Positions 1 through 8,761 of a stretch of DNA of 47,849 bases are shown here, piece by piece. Under the pieces are notes generated by a model. The model did no database searches, was not told where the DNA came from, and was given only the letters and a program-made list of their open reading frames with translations. Every line of letters begins with the position of its first letter. The first letter of the stretch is position 1. Made by a program: the position numbers and the translations under genes. The stretch comes from an uncultured Butyricicoccus sp. (GTDB taxonomy: Bacteria; Bacillota; Clostridia; Oscillospirales; Butyricicoccaceae): positions 1 to 47,849 of the forward strand of contig URFQ01000008.1 in the NCBI GenBank assembly GCA_900547195.1, given 5' to 3'.

Positions 1-1
1 A

Positions 2-2515
2 CAGAATTTCCGGCAGGCGGGCGGCGATATGCACGGCTCGTTCAAGGATGTGACCGAAGAACAGATGGAAGAGCTGCGCCATGACCCAATGGTAAAGGAA
101 TCGGGCGCGCGCCTGCTTGTCGGGATGACGAGCAGCGACCCGCCGTTCAACAAAAGCCATGTGGAAGTCAGCTACATGGAGCCATTCGAGGCCGAGCATT
201 ACTTCCTGCGCCTTAAGGAAGGGAGGATGCCCGCCGAGGGCACCGATGAGGCCGCGACCGACACCCGCGTGCTCGCGCTGCTCGGTGTTGAGCCCAAAAT
301 CGGCGCAAAGATTACCATCCCGGTGGGCATTGATGAAAACACAAACCAGGTAAAATATGTGGAGCGCACCTTCACGCTGTCGGGCTGGTGGGAGTATGAC
401 AGCGCGATTACGGCGTCCCACGTGCTGCTGCCGCGCACGGCGACCGAGGAGCTGTGCGCCCTGTCGAGCGGCGCGGAAGGCACCGTGACCGGCAAATGGA
501 CGCTCGACGTCATGTTCGGCAATTCGCTGCATATCCGCGAGGATCTGAAACAGGTGCTCGCAAACCACGGTTACCAGGCGAAAACCGTGGGTGAGGACGA
601 TTATATTGGCATTGGCGTGAACTGGGGCTACTCGGGCGCGCAGCTTGCCGCAAATTTTGACCCGATGACCGCGGCGGCCATTGCCGTGCTGCTGCTCCTG
701 ATCACCTTTACCGGCTATCTGATTATTTACAACGTGTTCCAGATTTCGGTGACAGGCGATATCCGGTTTTATGGGCTGCTCAAAACCATCGGCACGACGG
801 GAAAACAGATCCGCCGCATGATCCGGCGGCAGGCGTTCCTTTTGTCGCTTGCGGGTATCCCGCTCGGTCTGGTGCTGGGCTTCCTTCTGGGCAACAAATT
901 AACGCCCGTCATTATGGCGCAGCTTTCGTATAAGGACACCTTCGTGTCGTTTCATCCGCTGATTTTTATCGGTGCAGCGCTGTTTTCCCTGCTTACCGTG
1001 CGTATTTCGTGCCGCAGGCCCGGCCGCATGGCGGCGCGTGTTTCGCCGGTGGAAGCGGTGCGCTACACCGAGAGCGCGAACAGCCGCCGCAAGAAAAAGC
1101 GGAACACGAACGGCGCAAAGCTGCATGTCATGGCGTGGGCCAACCTTGGACGCAGCCGCGGCAAAACAAGCGTCACCGTGCTGTCACTCGCGCTTGCGGT
1201 GGTACTCATGAACCTGACCTATACTTTTGCCATCGGCTTTGATATGGATAAGTATCTGGCCAGCAAGTCGGCGGCCGATTTCGTGCTGGGAGACGCGGCC
1301 TATTTCCAGACCGGGCAGGGGTTCCATTCGACGGATGAAGCGGTGCCCGAAAACGTGACCGCAGAGGTGGACGCACAGGGCGGCATCACCGAGAGCGGGC
1401 GCATCTATGGGCAGGTGTCCAGCGTGGAGGAATTTGTCACCGAGGACTATTACCGCCGCATCTGGAGCCAATGGAACGATGCCGAAACACTGGACCGGAT
1501 GGTGGAGGACTGCGAACGCGACGCGGACGGCAATCTGGAAACCCGCGCGCAGCTGTACGGCATGGAGGACTTCCCGCTTTCTAAACTTCAGGTGCTGGAA
1601 GGCGATCTGTCCGCCCTGTCGGATCCAGAGGAAAACGCGCTTGCGGCGGTGTATCTGGCCGACGATTACGGCGACCCGGAGCAGGAATCCCACTGGGCGC
1701 ATGTGGGCGACAAGGTACGCCTGCGTTATGTGGAAGAGTGGGAATATTACGATGCCGAGACCGGTGAAATCATCCCGCCGGAGCAGGTGGATGCGGCGGT
1801 CGACAGCGGCCGCGGGTGGGGCTCGCGCCCGAAAACCTACCGGGACGTCGAGTATACGGTGGCGGCGGCGGTGCTCGTCCCATCCTCGCTGGACTATCGC
1901 TATTACGGCGCAGATCAGTTTGTGCTGGGCGCGGAGCGGTTTCAGCAGGATACCGGCACGGATTCGGTGATGACCTATGTGTTCGACACCGAGGACAGCC
2001 AGACCGACCGTATGGAAGCTTTCCTTGCGGACTACACCGAACAGGTGCAGCCCACGCTGGATTACGAAAGCAAAAAGACCTACCAGGCCGAGTTTGACGG
2101 CTTCCGGAACATGTTCCTGACCATGGGCAGCGCGCTCAGCCTGATCATCGGGCTGGTCGGCGTGCTGAACTTTGTCAACGCCGTCCTCACCGGGATCCTC
2201 ACCCGGAAGCATGAGTTCGCCGTCCTGCAAGCCATCGGCATGACGGGTGGGCAGCTCAAAAAGATGCTTATGCTGGAAGGGCTGTATTACGCGCTCGCCG
2301 CCATGGCGCTGAGCCTTGCGCTGAGCATGGTGCTGGGGCCGCTTGTGGGCGCGGGTTGCGGCAGCGTGTTCTGGTTCTTCACCTATCAGTTCACAATCTT
2401 GCCGATTGCGCTGCTGCTGCCGGTGTTTGCCGTGCTGGGGCTTGTGATCCCATGGATGACCTACCGCACTGCGGCAAAGCAAAGCATTGTCGAGCGAATC
2501 CGCGCGGACGATTGA
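2..2515 (+). CDS. FtsX-like ABC transporter permease, 5' partial
   Basis: Large ABC permease of the FtsX/MacB/BceB superfamily. The frame is open to the window edge, so the first ATG at 29 need not be the start and the N-terminal membrane segment is probably missing. Numbering from that ATG (828 residues), hydrophobic segments lie near 213-236, 268-290, 309-325 and 381-403, then 690-721, 742-770 and 784-806. This is the usual two-FtsX-domain pattern, with an extracytoplasmic domain of roughly 290 residues between the halves. The cognate ATPase should lie just upstream, outside the window. The two-component system that follows suggests an antimicrobial-peptide sensing or detoxification module, but the substrate cannot be read from sequence. 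Family call is firm, substrate unknown. Confidence 0.85.
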   Translation, partial: QNFRQAGGDMHGSFKDVTEEQMEELRHDPMVKESGARLLVGMTSSDPPFNKSHVEVSYMEPFEAEHYFLRLKEGRMPAEGTDEAATDTRVLALLGVEPKIGAKITIPVGIDENTNQVKYVERTFTLSGWWEYDSAITASHVLLPRTATEELCALSSGAEGTVTGKWTLDVMFGNSLHIREDLKQVLANHGYQAKTVGEDDYIGIGVNWGYSGAQLAANFDPMTAAAIAVLLLLITFTGYLIIYNVFQISVTGDIRFYGLLKTIGTTGKQIRRMIRRQAFLLSLAGIPLGLVLGFLLGNKLTPVIMAQLSYKDTFVSFHPLIFIGAALFSLLTVRISCRRPGRMAARVSPVEAVRYTESANSRRKKKRNTNGAKLHVMAWANLGRSRGKTSVTVLSLALAVVLMNLTYTFAIGFDMDKYLASKSAADFVLGDAAYFQTGQGFHSTDEAVPENVTAEVDAQGGITESGRIYGQVSSVEEFVTEDYYRRIWSQWNDAETLDRMVEDCERDADGNLETRAQLYGMEDFPLSKLQVLEGDLSALSDPEENALAAVYLADDYGDPEQESHWAHVGDKVRLRYVEEWEYYDAETGEIIPPEQVDAAVDSGRGWGSRPKTYRDVEYTVAAAVLVPSSLDYRYYGADQFVLGAERFQQDTGTDSVMTYVFDTEDSQTDRMEAFLADYTEQVQPTLDYESKKTYQAEFDGFRNMFLTMGSALSLIIGLVGVLNFVNAVLTGILTRKHEFAVLQAIGMTGGQLKKMLMLEGLYYALAAMALSLALSMVLGPLVGAGCGSVFWFFTYQFTILPIALLLPVFAVLGLVIPWMTYRTAAKQSIVERIRADD

Positions 2516-2540
2516 TTTTCGCACACAAATATGCTATGCT
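2512..2540 (+). promoter_or_regulatory. Candidate sigma-A promoter for the two-component pair
   Basis: TTGATT (2512-2517), 17 bp, TATGCT (2535-2540). The -35 overlaps the permease stop codon, so the regulator genes can be transcribed separately from the transporter. The 15 bases CAAATATGCTATGCT around the -10 recur exactly at 4374-4388, before glgP. Confidence 0.5.
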
Positions 2541-2559
2541 GAGGGCAAATCCACAGCAA

Positions 2560-2593
2560 GGAGGCCGTTCCCGGACTGGGGACGGCCTCCTTT
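2560..2593 (+). terminator. Hairpin between permease and response regulator
   Basis: Thirteen-base-pair stem (GGAGGCCGTTCCC, loop GGACT, GGGGACGGCCTCC; one G-U pair) followed by only three T. It may be a weak terminator or attenuator for the permease transcript, or a 5' leader hairpin for the regulator mRNA starting near 2547. The short T run lowers confidence in termination. Confidence 0.45.
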
Positions 2594-2620
2594 GGCTATA
2601 CTGGAAAGGGAGGAGATACC

Positions 2621-3283
2621 ATGCCTGAAATTTTGCTGGTGGAGGACGATACTGCGCTTGCGGGAGGCGTCGCGCGCGCGATTGCAGGCGAGGGGCGCCA
2701 TGTGACCGTGTGCGCCACCGCCGCCGCGGCGCGGCGGGCGCTGGAGCAGCCGGTTGATCTTGTGCTGCTCGACGTGGGCCTGCCCGACGGGGACGGGCTG
2801 GAGCTGTGCCGGGAGGTGCGGCTCGCCGGGTGCGCGCCTGTGATTTTCCTGACCGCAAACGACACCGAACAAGACGAAATCGCGGGCTTTGCCGCAGGCG
2901 GCGACGATTATATCACCAAACCCTTCAGCCTGTCCGTGTTGCGCGCGCGGGTGGACGCCATGCTGCGCCGCGCGGGCGGTGCGGACGTTGTGCTGACAGA
3001 CGGCTTCCGCTTTGACTTTGCCCATGCCGCGTTTTCCAAAGATGGGGAAGCCATTGCGCTGTCGCGTTCCGAGCAGCGGCTGCTGCGCGCCCTGGTAAAT
3101 GCGCGGGGGAAAATCGTGCAACGTGAGACCCTGTTGGATCGCGTTTGGACGGACGGGATGGAATATGTGGACGAGAATGCGCTGTCGGTCACCGTGCGCC
3201 GGCTGCGTCAAAAGCTCGGAAAGGCGTATATCCAGACCGTTTACGGCGTAGGATATCGTTGGGGCCGCGGCGATGACAAATAA
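2621..3283 (+). CDS. OmpR/PhoB-family response regulator
   Basis: Transcriptional regulator of 220 residues. The N-terminal receiver domain has the acidic pair Asp9/Asp10, phospho-acceptor Asp51 in LLDVGLPDGDG and Lys100 in the KPF motif. The C-terminal winged helix (about 125-216) ends with the RRLRQKLG recognition region and the family motif VYGVGYRW. The ATG at 2621 follows a GGGAGG ribosome site. Its 3' end overlaps the histidine kinase by 11 bases, so the two are almost certainly co-translated partners. It probably controls the upstream FtsX-type exporter, as in Bce/Psd-like modules; that target is inferred from position. Confidence 0.93.
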   Translation: MPEILLVEDDTALAGGVARAIAGEGRHVTVCATAAAARRALEQPVDLVLLDVGLPDGDGLELCREVRLAGCAPVIFLTANDTEQDEIAGFAAGGDDYITKPFSLSVLRARVDAMLRRAGGADVVLTDGFRFDFAHAAFSKDGEAIALSRSEQRLLRALVNARGKIVQRETLLDRVWTDGMEYVDENALSVTVRRLRQKLGKAYIQTVYGVGYRWGRGDDK

Positions 3284-4187
3284 CATTTTCACAGTACTGG
3301 CTTGGTTGGCCGCCGCGGTTGTGCTGGGCGCCGGCCTCCTGCTTGCGGCGCGCAGCGCGCGGGAGATGCAGCGGCTCGGCGATATGCTCGAGCGGGCGCA
3401 GGACGACCGCTTTGACGAGGCTTCGTGGAATGAGAGCCGCCTGTCCCGGCTGGAAGCCAAGCTGGCCCGGTTCCTGCGCGCGAGCGCGTTGTCGCGCCGC
3501 CGTCTCGATGAGGATCAGGCGCGCATCAAGCGCCTGGTATCCGATATCTCCCACCAGACCAAAACCCCGCTGTCCAGTATCCTGCTGTACACCGAACTGC
3601 TGGCCGAACGGCCGCTGCCCGAGGATGAGCGCGGGATGCTGCGTGAAATCGGGCGGCAAGGCGAAAAGCTGCGTTTCCTGATCGATGCGCTCGTGAAGAC
3701 CTCGCGACTGGAGAGCGGCATCGTTCAGGTGATGCCGCATACCCAGCCGGTGCGCCCCATGCTGGAAGAACTGGTGGGCGCCTGGAGGGCCCGGGCGGAG
3801 CAAAAAGGCGTCACTCTGTCGCTGGAGCCCGGCCCGGATTTTTCCGCGTCCTTTGACGCCAAGTGGACGGCCGAGGCGGTCGGCAACCTGCTTGACAACG
3901 CGGTCAAGTACACGCCCGCGGGCGGCAGCGTAACCGTGAGCGCGCGGCCGTTTGATTTATTTTGCCGCATCAGCGTCGCGGACACCGGCGTGGGCCTGAC
4001 CGAGCAGGATCAGGCGCGGGTGTTCGAGCGGTTTTACCGCGCGCCTGCCGCTGCGAATCAGGAGGGCGTGGGGCTGGGGCTGTACCTTGCGCGGCAGATC
4101 GTTACCGCAGAGGGCGGCTACATGCGCGCGCTGCGCCGCAAAGCCGGCGGCGCAGAGTTTTCAATATTTCTTTCTTGCGGCCGGTAA
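3273..4187 (+). CDS. Sensor histidine kinase, HisKA type, minimal sensor
   Basis: Membrane histidine kinase of 304 residues. A single hydrophobic segment (about 6-26) starts almost at the N-terminus and there is no sizeable extracytoplasmic domain. The H-box is ISHQTKTPLSS with His94, the N-box NLLDNAVKYT (about 205-214), the G1 box DTGVGL (Asp237), then FERFYRA and GVGLGLYLA. All catalytic boxes are intact. The minimal sensor means the stimulus is likely relayed by a membrane partner, plausibly the adjacent permease. The start overlaps the response regulator end (GATGACAAATAA), indicating translational coupling. Confidence 0.93.
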   Translation: MTNNIFTVLAWLAAAVVLGAGLLLAARSAREMQRLGDMLERAQDDRFDEASWNESRLSRLEAKLARFLRASALSRRRLDEDQARIKRLVSDISHQTKTPLSSILLYTELLAERPLPEDERGMLREIGRQGEKLRFLIDALVKTSRLESGIVQVMPHTQPVRPMLEELVGAWRARAEQKGVTLSLEPGPDFSASFDAKWTAEAVGNLLDNAVKYTPAGGSVTVSARPFDLFCRISVADTGVGLTEQDQARVFERFYRAPAAANQEGVGLGLYLARQIVTAEGGYMRALRRKAGGAEFSIFLSCGR

Positions 4188-4358
4188 GGAAAAATTTGAT
4201 GTAGAAAGAATAAATTGAAAATTTTAACGAACCTGATTTCCAAGCTAAAAATTTTGGGAAATTGGTGATCTTGTGCCTTTTTTACAAGATAGGTTTATTT
4301 ATTCTGCGCGTTGTAAAATATAGAATTGTACAATGTGCAAAAAAATTCGCGGCAAGAC

Positions 4359-4388
4359 TTGCCAAAATGCATGCAAATATGCTATGCT
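4359..4388 (+). promoter_or_regulatory. Candidate glgP promoter with overlapping dyad
   Basis: TTGCCA (4359-4364), 18 bp, TATGCT (4383-4388). The dyad GGCAAG-A-CTTGCC (4351-4363) overlaps the -35 and is a plausible operator. The start point would be near 4395, leaving a leader of about 130 nt before the glgP start. Upstream of this, 4188-4350 is AT-rich with a small ATCTTGT/ACAAGAT hairpin near 4267-4290; I see no gene there. Confidence 0.45.
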
Positions 4389-4423
4389 AATTGCAGACAG
4401 TTCGAGGGAAGTCAACAAAACGG

Positions 4424-4494
4424 TTTGTTGCGTTTCTTCGGATGCCTCCGCGCGGCGGGAACCTTTTCGAAGCAACCATGGCCCGGCGACGGGC
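4424..4494 (+). promoter_or_regulatory. Unassigned structured leader of glgP
   Basis: The glgP 5' leader contains CTTCG and CGAAG arms flanked by GTTG/CAAC, enclosing a GC-rich loop. A second hairpin follows: GCCCG, GNRA-type loop GCGA, CGGGC (4481-4494). I cannot match it to a riboswitch family I know. It could be a regulatory leader or simply incidental structure. Confidence 0.25.
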
Positions 4495-4525
4495 ATACTA
4501 AGGAATATAGAGAGGAAGAAGCATT

Positions 4526-6889
4526 TTGAACAAGCAAGAGATTATGGAAGACATCAAGTTCCAGCTCAAAAGCGACTACCACACCACGCCCGACAAGGCG
4601 AAGCCGGAGCAGCTTCATATGGCGGTGTCCAAAGCCGTCATGGCCGAGATTGCCGACCGCTGGCAGGCAAGCTCGGCCGAGCATCAGAAGAGCCGCCATG
4701 CTTATTATTTCTCGGCGGAGTTCCTGATGGGCCGTATGATTTATAACAACCTGCTGTGCCTTGACATGACCAAGGAAGTTGGCGAACTGCTCGAGGAAAG
4801 CGGCGCGTCGCTCGACGAATTTGAGGACGTGGAGGACTGCGCGCTCGGCAACGGCGGCCTTGGCCGTCTGGCTGCCTGCTTCCTGGATTCGGCTGCGACG
4901 CTCGACCTGCCGCTCGACGGCTACGGCATCCGCTATAAGTACGGCCTGTTTAAGCAGAAGATCCAGGGCGGCTTCCAGCTCGAAGAGGCCGACGACTGGA
5001 CCCGCTACGGCGACCCATGGGGCCTGCGCCGCGAGGATGAGCAGGTCGTCGTACACTTTGCCGACCAGACCATCGTGGCCGTTCCTTACGACATGCCGAT
5101 CATCGGGTATGGCACGAAGAACATCGGCACCCTGCGCCTGTGGCAGGCTGAGGCCGAGAAGCCGTTCGATTTCAACCTGTTTAATGAGCAGCAGTATGAT
5201 AAGTCGGTGGCTGCCGCCAACCGCGCGGAGGACATTTCGCGTGTCCTGTACCCGAACGATTCGACGGACGCCGGCAAGATCCTGCGCCTCAAGCAGCAGT
5301 ATTTCTTCTGCTCGGCTTCCTTGCAGGACATCATCCGCAAATATAAGCTTGTCTATGGCAACGATTTCTCGCACTTTGCTGAGATGAACGCCATCCAGCT
5401 GAACGATACCCATCCGGTCATCTCCATCCCGGAGCTGATCCGCCTGCTGACCGACCTCGAAGGCATGAGCTTTGACGACGCGCTTGCGATCTGCAAGCAG
5501 GTCTTCTCCTACACCAACCACACCATCCTGGCCGAGGCGCTGGAGAAATGGAGCCAGCACCTGATGATTGCGACCATCCCACGCGTATATGACATTATCG
5601 TCAAGATTGACGAGGCGTTCGGCCGCGAACTGGCCGTCAAGGGCGTTTTGGGCGACAAGGCCAAGACCATGCGCATCATCCAGCATGAAACCGTACACAT
5701 GGCGTTTATGGCGATCTTTGCGTCCCGCTATGTCAACGGCGTGGCCCAGCTGCACACGGAAATCCTGAAAAACGACGTGCTCAAGGACTGGTATGCGATT
5801 TATCCGGAGCGTTTCCAGAACAAGACAAACGGCATCACCCAGCGCCGCTGGCTAGCGCTGTGCAACCCGGAGCTTTCCGGCCTGCTGACCGAACTGCTCG
5901 GAAGCGAGGCGTGGAAAACCGACCTGAGCCAGCTCAAGAAGCTGGAAAAATACGTTTCCAATGACGCGGTGATGGAGCGCGTGGCGGATATCAAGATGCA
6001 CAACCACAAGCGCCTGGCCGATTATATCCTCAAGAAAGACGGCGTGCGCATTGACCCGAACACCTGCTTTGATATCCAGATCAAGCGCCTGCACGAGTAC
6101 AAGCGCCAGTTCCTGAACATCCTGGCCATCCTGGAGCTTTACTTTGAGATCAAGGAAGGCAGCCTGACCGACTTCACCCCGACGACCTTCATCTTCGGCG
6201 CAAAGTCCGCGCCCGGCTATAAGCGCGCAAAGGGCATCATCAAGCTCATCAACGAGGTTGCACGCCTGATTGACGGCGACCCGCAGGTGCGCCACATCCT
6301 GAAGGTGGTCTTTGTTTCGAACTACAATGTATCCTACGCGGAAAAGCTGGTTGCCGCCGCCGACATCTCGGAGCAGATTTCGACCGCCGGCAAGGAGGCT
6401 TCCGGCACCGGCAACATGAAGCTGATGGCGAACGGCGCGGTCACGATGGGTACCTACGACGGCGCGAACATCGAAATTTTCGAGGAAGCCGGCGAGGAAA
6501 ACAACTATCGTTTTGGCGCGACCGTGGATGAAATCCGCGATGTGGCCGAGCGCTACAACCCGAACTGGACTTACCATCATGACCGCCGCGTAAAACGCAT
6601 TCTGGACGCGCTGATCGACGGTACCCTGAACGACGGCGGCTCGGGCATCTTCCGCGAACTGCACGACTCGATCGTCTACGGCTCGGGCTGGCATCGTCCG
6701 GACCAGTACTTCCTGCTGCTCGACCTGGATCGCTATCTGGAAGCCCGCAAGCAGGCCAGCCGTGATTACAAGGACCGTCTGGGCTTTGCCCGCAAATGCT
6801 GGATGAACATCTGCAATTCCGGCAAGTTCTCCTCCGACCGCACGATCGCGGAATACGCCGACGAGATCTGGCACATTCAAAAAATTTGA
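4526..6889 (+). CDS. glgP: Glycogen/starch/maltodextrin phosphorylase
   Basis: Releases glucose-1-phosphate from alpha-1,4-glucans using orthophosphate and pyridoxal phosphate, in the cytoplasm. The 787 residues are close to the usual family length. Recognisable blocks are AYYFSAEFLMGR near the N-terminus, ALGNGGLGRLAACFLDS, QLNDTHPVISIPEL, TNGITQRRW, RLHEYKRQ and EASGTGNMKLMANGA, which carries the PLP-binding lysine. The chosen start is TTG at 4526, preceded by GAGGAAG at good spacing; an in-frame ATG at 4544 is the alternative. It is monocistronic here, with its own promoter and a following terminator; no other glg genes are in the window. Function is secure, chain-length preference is not. 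Confidence 0.96.
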   Translation: MNKQEIMEDIKFQLKSDYHTTPDKAKPEQLHMAVSKAVMAEIADRWQASSAEHQKSRHAYYFSAEFLMGRMIYNNLLCLDMTKEVGELLEESGASLDEFEDVEDCALGNGGLGRLAACFLDSAATLDLPLDGYGIRYKYGLFKQKIQGGFQLEEADDWTRYGDPWGLRREDEQVVVHFADQTIVAVPYDMPIIGYGTKNIGTLRLWQAEAEKPFDFNLFNEQQYDKSVAAANRAEDISRVLYPNDSTDAGKILRLKQQYFFCSASLQDIIRKYKLVYGNDFSHFAEMNAIQLNDTHPVISIPELIRLLTDLEGMSFDDALAICKQVFSYTNHTILAEALEKWSQHLMIATIPRVYDIIVKIDEAFGRELAVKGVLGDKAKTMRIIQHETVHMAFMAIFASRYVNGVAQLHTEILKNDVLKDWYAIYPERFQNKTNGITQRRWLALCNPELSGLLTELLGSEAWKTDLSQLKKLEKYVSNDAVMERVADIKMHNHKRLADYILKKDGVRIDPNTCFDIQIKRLHEYKRQFLNILAILELYFEIKEGSLTDFTPTTFIFGAKSAPGYKRAKGIIKLINEVARLIDGDPQVRHILKVVFVSNYNVSYAEKLVAAADISEQISTAGKEASGTGNMKLMANGAVTMGTYDGANIEIFEEAGEENNYRFGATVDEIRDVAERYNPNWTYHHDRRVKRILDALIDGTLNDGGSGIFRELHDSIVYGSGWHRPDQYFLLLDLDRYLEARKQASRDYKDRLGFARKCWMNICNSGKFSSDRTIAEYADEIWHIQKI

Positions 6890-6895
6890 AAAATA

Positions 6896-6929
6896 AAAAA
6901 AATTGCCCGGCATACCGGGCAATTTTTTA
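6896..6929. terminator. Bidirectional intrinsic terminator
   Basis: AAATTGCCCGG, loop CATA, CCGGGCAATTT with an A run on the left and a T run on the right. It serves both glgP (plus) and the SLOG-domain gene (minus), which converge here. Confidence 0.9.
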
Positions 6930-6967
6930 TGGATAAAATGCCGCAAAAGGACGCAAACTATCCTGAT

Positions 6968-7309
6968 TTAATGGCAAATCAGCACGCGCACCGGCGTGCC
7001 GCTTTCCATGCAGTATTGAATTATGTACGCTGCGCCCTGTGATTTGCCATCCCACATTACGATTACGTAATCGGCGCGGTCGACAATCTGCCGGTTGCGA
7101 TGCATGGGCGCACCGCGGCCGTAGCGTTCATATTCGGGAATATATTCTTCATAATACAGGTTGCTTTCCGCGGCATAGCGCTTTGCAAGTGCATCCGCGC
7201 CTTTTGCACCGCCCGAAATGATTGTGCTGGCGCCGATCGGCATAGTTTCACAAAGCGTTAAATAATGGGAATCGTCCACGCTGCGCGACCCGACAACCGC
7301 GACTTTCAT
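6968..7309 (-). CDS. SLOG-domain protein, DUF2493/YspA-like
   Basis: Small protein of 113 residues with a Rossmann-like SLOG fold. It opens with MKVAVVGSRSV (nucleotide-binding GSR motif), followed by ISGGAKGADALAKRYA and a MHRNRQIVDRADYVIVMWDG segment, the usual DUF2493 signature. SLOG proteins are thought to bind nucleotide-derived ligands; the ligand and role here are unknown. The ATG at 7309 has GGAGGTG upstream; the frame stays open for 19 further codons, but these carry no family similarity. It stands alone on the minus strand between glgP and spoIVB. Confidence 0.8.
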   Translation of the reverse strand: MKVAVVGSRSVDDSHYLTLCETMPIGASTIISGGAKGADALAKRYAAESNLYYEEYIPEYERYGRGAPMHRNRQIVDRADYVIVMWDGKSQGAAYIIQYCMESGTPVRVLICH

Positions 7310-7556
7310 ACTCCTGCACCTCCGGTATAAATATTTGACAATTTTTTTAGTCTTAGTGTACCACAAAATCTGATAAAATAAAACAGGTTGTGGTTTGCCA
7401 TCCTCTTTCCCTCAGCAGCGTAAAAACGTGCAGGAGCAATATGTGCCTGCGCAAGAACAATTCAAGGCATCCGGCCAAATGTTAAGCCCGCGGGCAAACA
7501 ATCACTGCTGTTTTTTGACTCCTACTGTGGCATAGTAACCATGGGAGGTGAAGCCT

Positions 7557-8582
7557 TTGCAAAAATTCAGGGCAAGGATGACAGCATGGCTGACCGCGGC
7601 AGCGGTCGCTCTGTCGCTGACGATGGGCGCGGCGGCGGCAAACCTGACCGAAGTGGTGCCCATTGGGCGCACGGCGGGCATTAAGATGGAGACCGATGGG
7701 CTGATGATTGAATCGGTGGATTCGGTTATGACCGCAGTGGGCGAGATCGCCCCGGCAAAACAGGCGGGGTTCCAGCCGGGTGACATCCTGATCACTGCGG
7801 GCGGGGACAAAATCGACACCGGTGAAGCGCTGCAAAAAAAGGTGGCGTTATCCGGCGGGCAGCCGATGCAGTTCGGGGTCAAACGCGATGGCAAAACGCT
7901 GACGCTTACCGGCGCGGCCGTGCAGGACAAGTCCGGTGTCTACAGGCTGGGCGTGACTGTGCGCGACAGCGTGGCCGGGATTGGCACAATCACCTATGTG
8001 GACCCTGCCACCGGGCAATATGGCTCGCTTGGCCACGGCATCTGCGATGGGGAAACCGGCGTGCTGGTGCCGCTCAAAGACGGCAGCCTGATGGAGTCCT
8101 CGGTCAGCGGCGTGGTCAAGGGCGTGGCCGGTACGCCGGGTTCGCTTCAGGGTGATTTCAATTTGCAGGAAGATATGGGCTCCGTGGAGGAAAACACGCT
8201 GACCGGTATTTTCGGCGTGCTGACCGACGACAGCTATTATGTGGGCAAAAAAACCGTGCCGGTCGCTGAGGCGAGCGAAATCAAAACCGGCAAGGCAACC
8301 ATTTTGTCGAATGTGGACGGGAAAACGGTGCGGGAGTACGGCTGTGAAATTACCAAGGTATACGGCAGGGGCGGCGAATATGACCGCTGCATGACGATCC
8401 GGATCACAGACCCGGCGCTGATTGAAAAAACCGGTGGCATTGTGCAGGGGATGAGCGGCAGCCCGATCCTGCAGAACGGGAAGATCATCGGCGCGGTGAC
8501 CCATGTCCTTGTAAATGATCCAACGCGCGGATATGCGGTGCAAATCGAAAAAATGCTGACAGAAATGCAGAATTCGCAGTAA
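7557..8582 (+). CDS. spoIVB: SpoIVB serine peptidase (S55)
   Basis: Forespore-secreted signalling protease that activates the mother-cell SpoIVFB/pro-sigma-K pathway. An N-terminal hydrophobic anchor is followed by a PDZ domain (GFQPGDILITAGG, about 70-115) and the S55 domain. Catalytic candidates are His160 in LGHGI, Asp285 in ITDPAL and Ser300 in GMSGSPIL; the Asp-Ser spacing of 15 matches the B. subtilis enzyme as I recall it. I favour the TTG start at 7557 because GGGAGGTGA lies five bases before it; the GTG at 7548 sits inside that ribosome site. spo0A lies immediately downstream, the classic order. About 341 residues. Confidence 0.95.
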   Translation: MQKFRARMTAWLTAAAVALSLTMGAAAANLTEVVPIGRTAGIKMETDGLMIESVDSVMTAVGEIAPAKQAGFQPGDILITAGGDKIDTGEALQKKVALSGGQPMQFGVKRDGKTLTLTGAAVQDKSGVYRLGVTVRDSVAGIGTITYVDPATGQYGSLGHGICDGETGVLVPLKDGSLMESSVSGVVKGVAGTPGSLQGDFNLQEDMGSVEENTLTGIFGVLTDDSYYVGKKTVPVAEASEIKTGKATILSNVDGKTVREYGCEITKVYGRGGEYDRCMTIRITDPALIEKTGGIVQGMSGSPILQNGKIIGAVTHVLVNDPTRGYAVQIEKMLTEMQNSQ

Positions 8583-8598
8583 ATTTTGTGCTGCCTAT

Positions 8599-8628
8599 TG
8601 CCTGACAGATGGATAAGATGGTATCATA
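8599..8628 (+). promoter_or_regulatory. Candidate sigma-A promoter for spo0A
   Basis: TTGCCT (8599-8604), 18 bp, TATCAT (8623-8628), in the 179-bp spoIVB-spo0A gap. A second weaker possibility is TTGTTA (8685-8690), 17 bp, TAAATT (8708-8713). A consensus TTGACA at 8693-8698 has no convincing -10 at normal spacing. No clear sigma-H promoter was recognised. Confidence 0.4.
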
Positions 8629-8638
8629 TTGCTGAAGA

Positions 8639-8645
8639 TGTCGAA
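8639..8645 (+). promoter_or_regulatory. Putative 0A box upstream of spo0A
   Basis: Exact TGTCGAA, the Spo0A-binding consensus, 117 bp before the spo0A start and just downstream of the candidate sigma-A promoter. This would fit autoregulation. A 7-mer is expected several times by chance in a window this size, so support comes from position only. Confidence 0.45.
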
Positions 8646-8761
8646 TTTCGTCTTGGGAAAAATTACAAAAATTTTCCGAGAGGCTTGTTATTTTGACAAG
8701 GATATGGTAAATTAAGGTAAGTCAAAAAACGAAATAAAATCTTGGAAAGGTGATAGACATC

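Noticed and set aside
4326..4529. 67-codon open frame before glgP
   Set aside because: Overlaps the glgP promoter and leader, lacks a ribosome site, and a second overlapping frame is equally open; no sign of coding.
7524..7538. TACTGTGGCATAGTA dyad before spoIVB
   Set aside because: Resembles the BlaI dyad and contains a sigma-G-like CATAGTA, but arm spacing differs from the blaI operator by two bases, no matching -35 is present, and a start point there would fall on the ribosome site.
8305..8311. Second exact TGTCGAA inside spoIVB
   Set aside because: Within coding sequence and 450 bp from the spo0A start. A 7-mer is expected several times by chance in this window.
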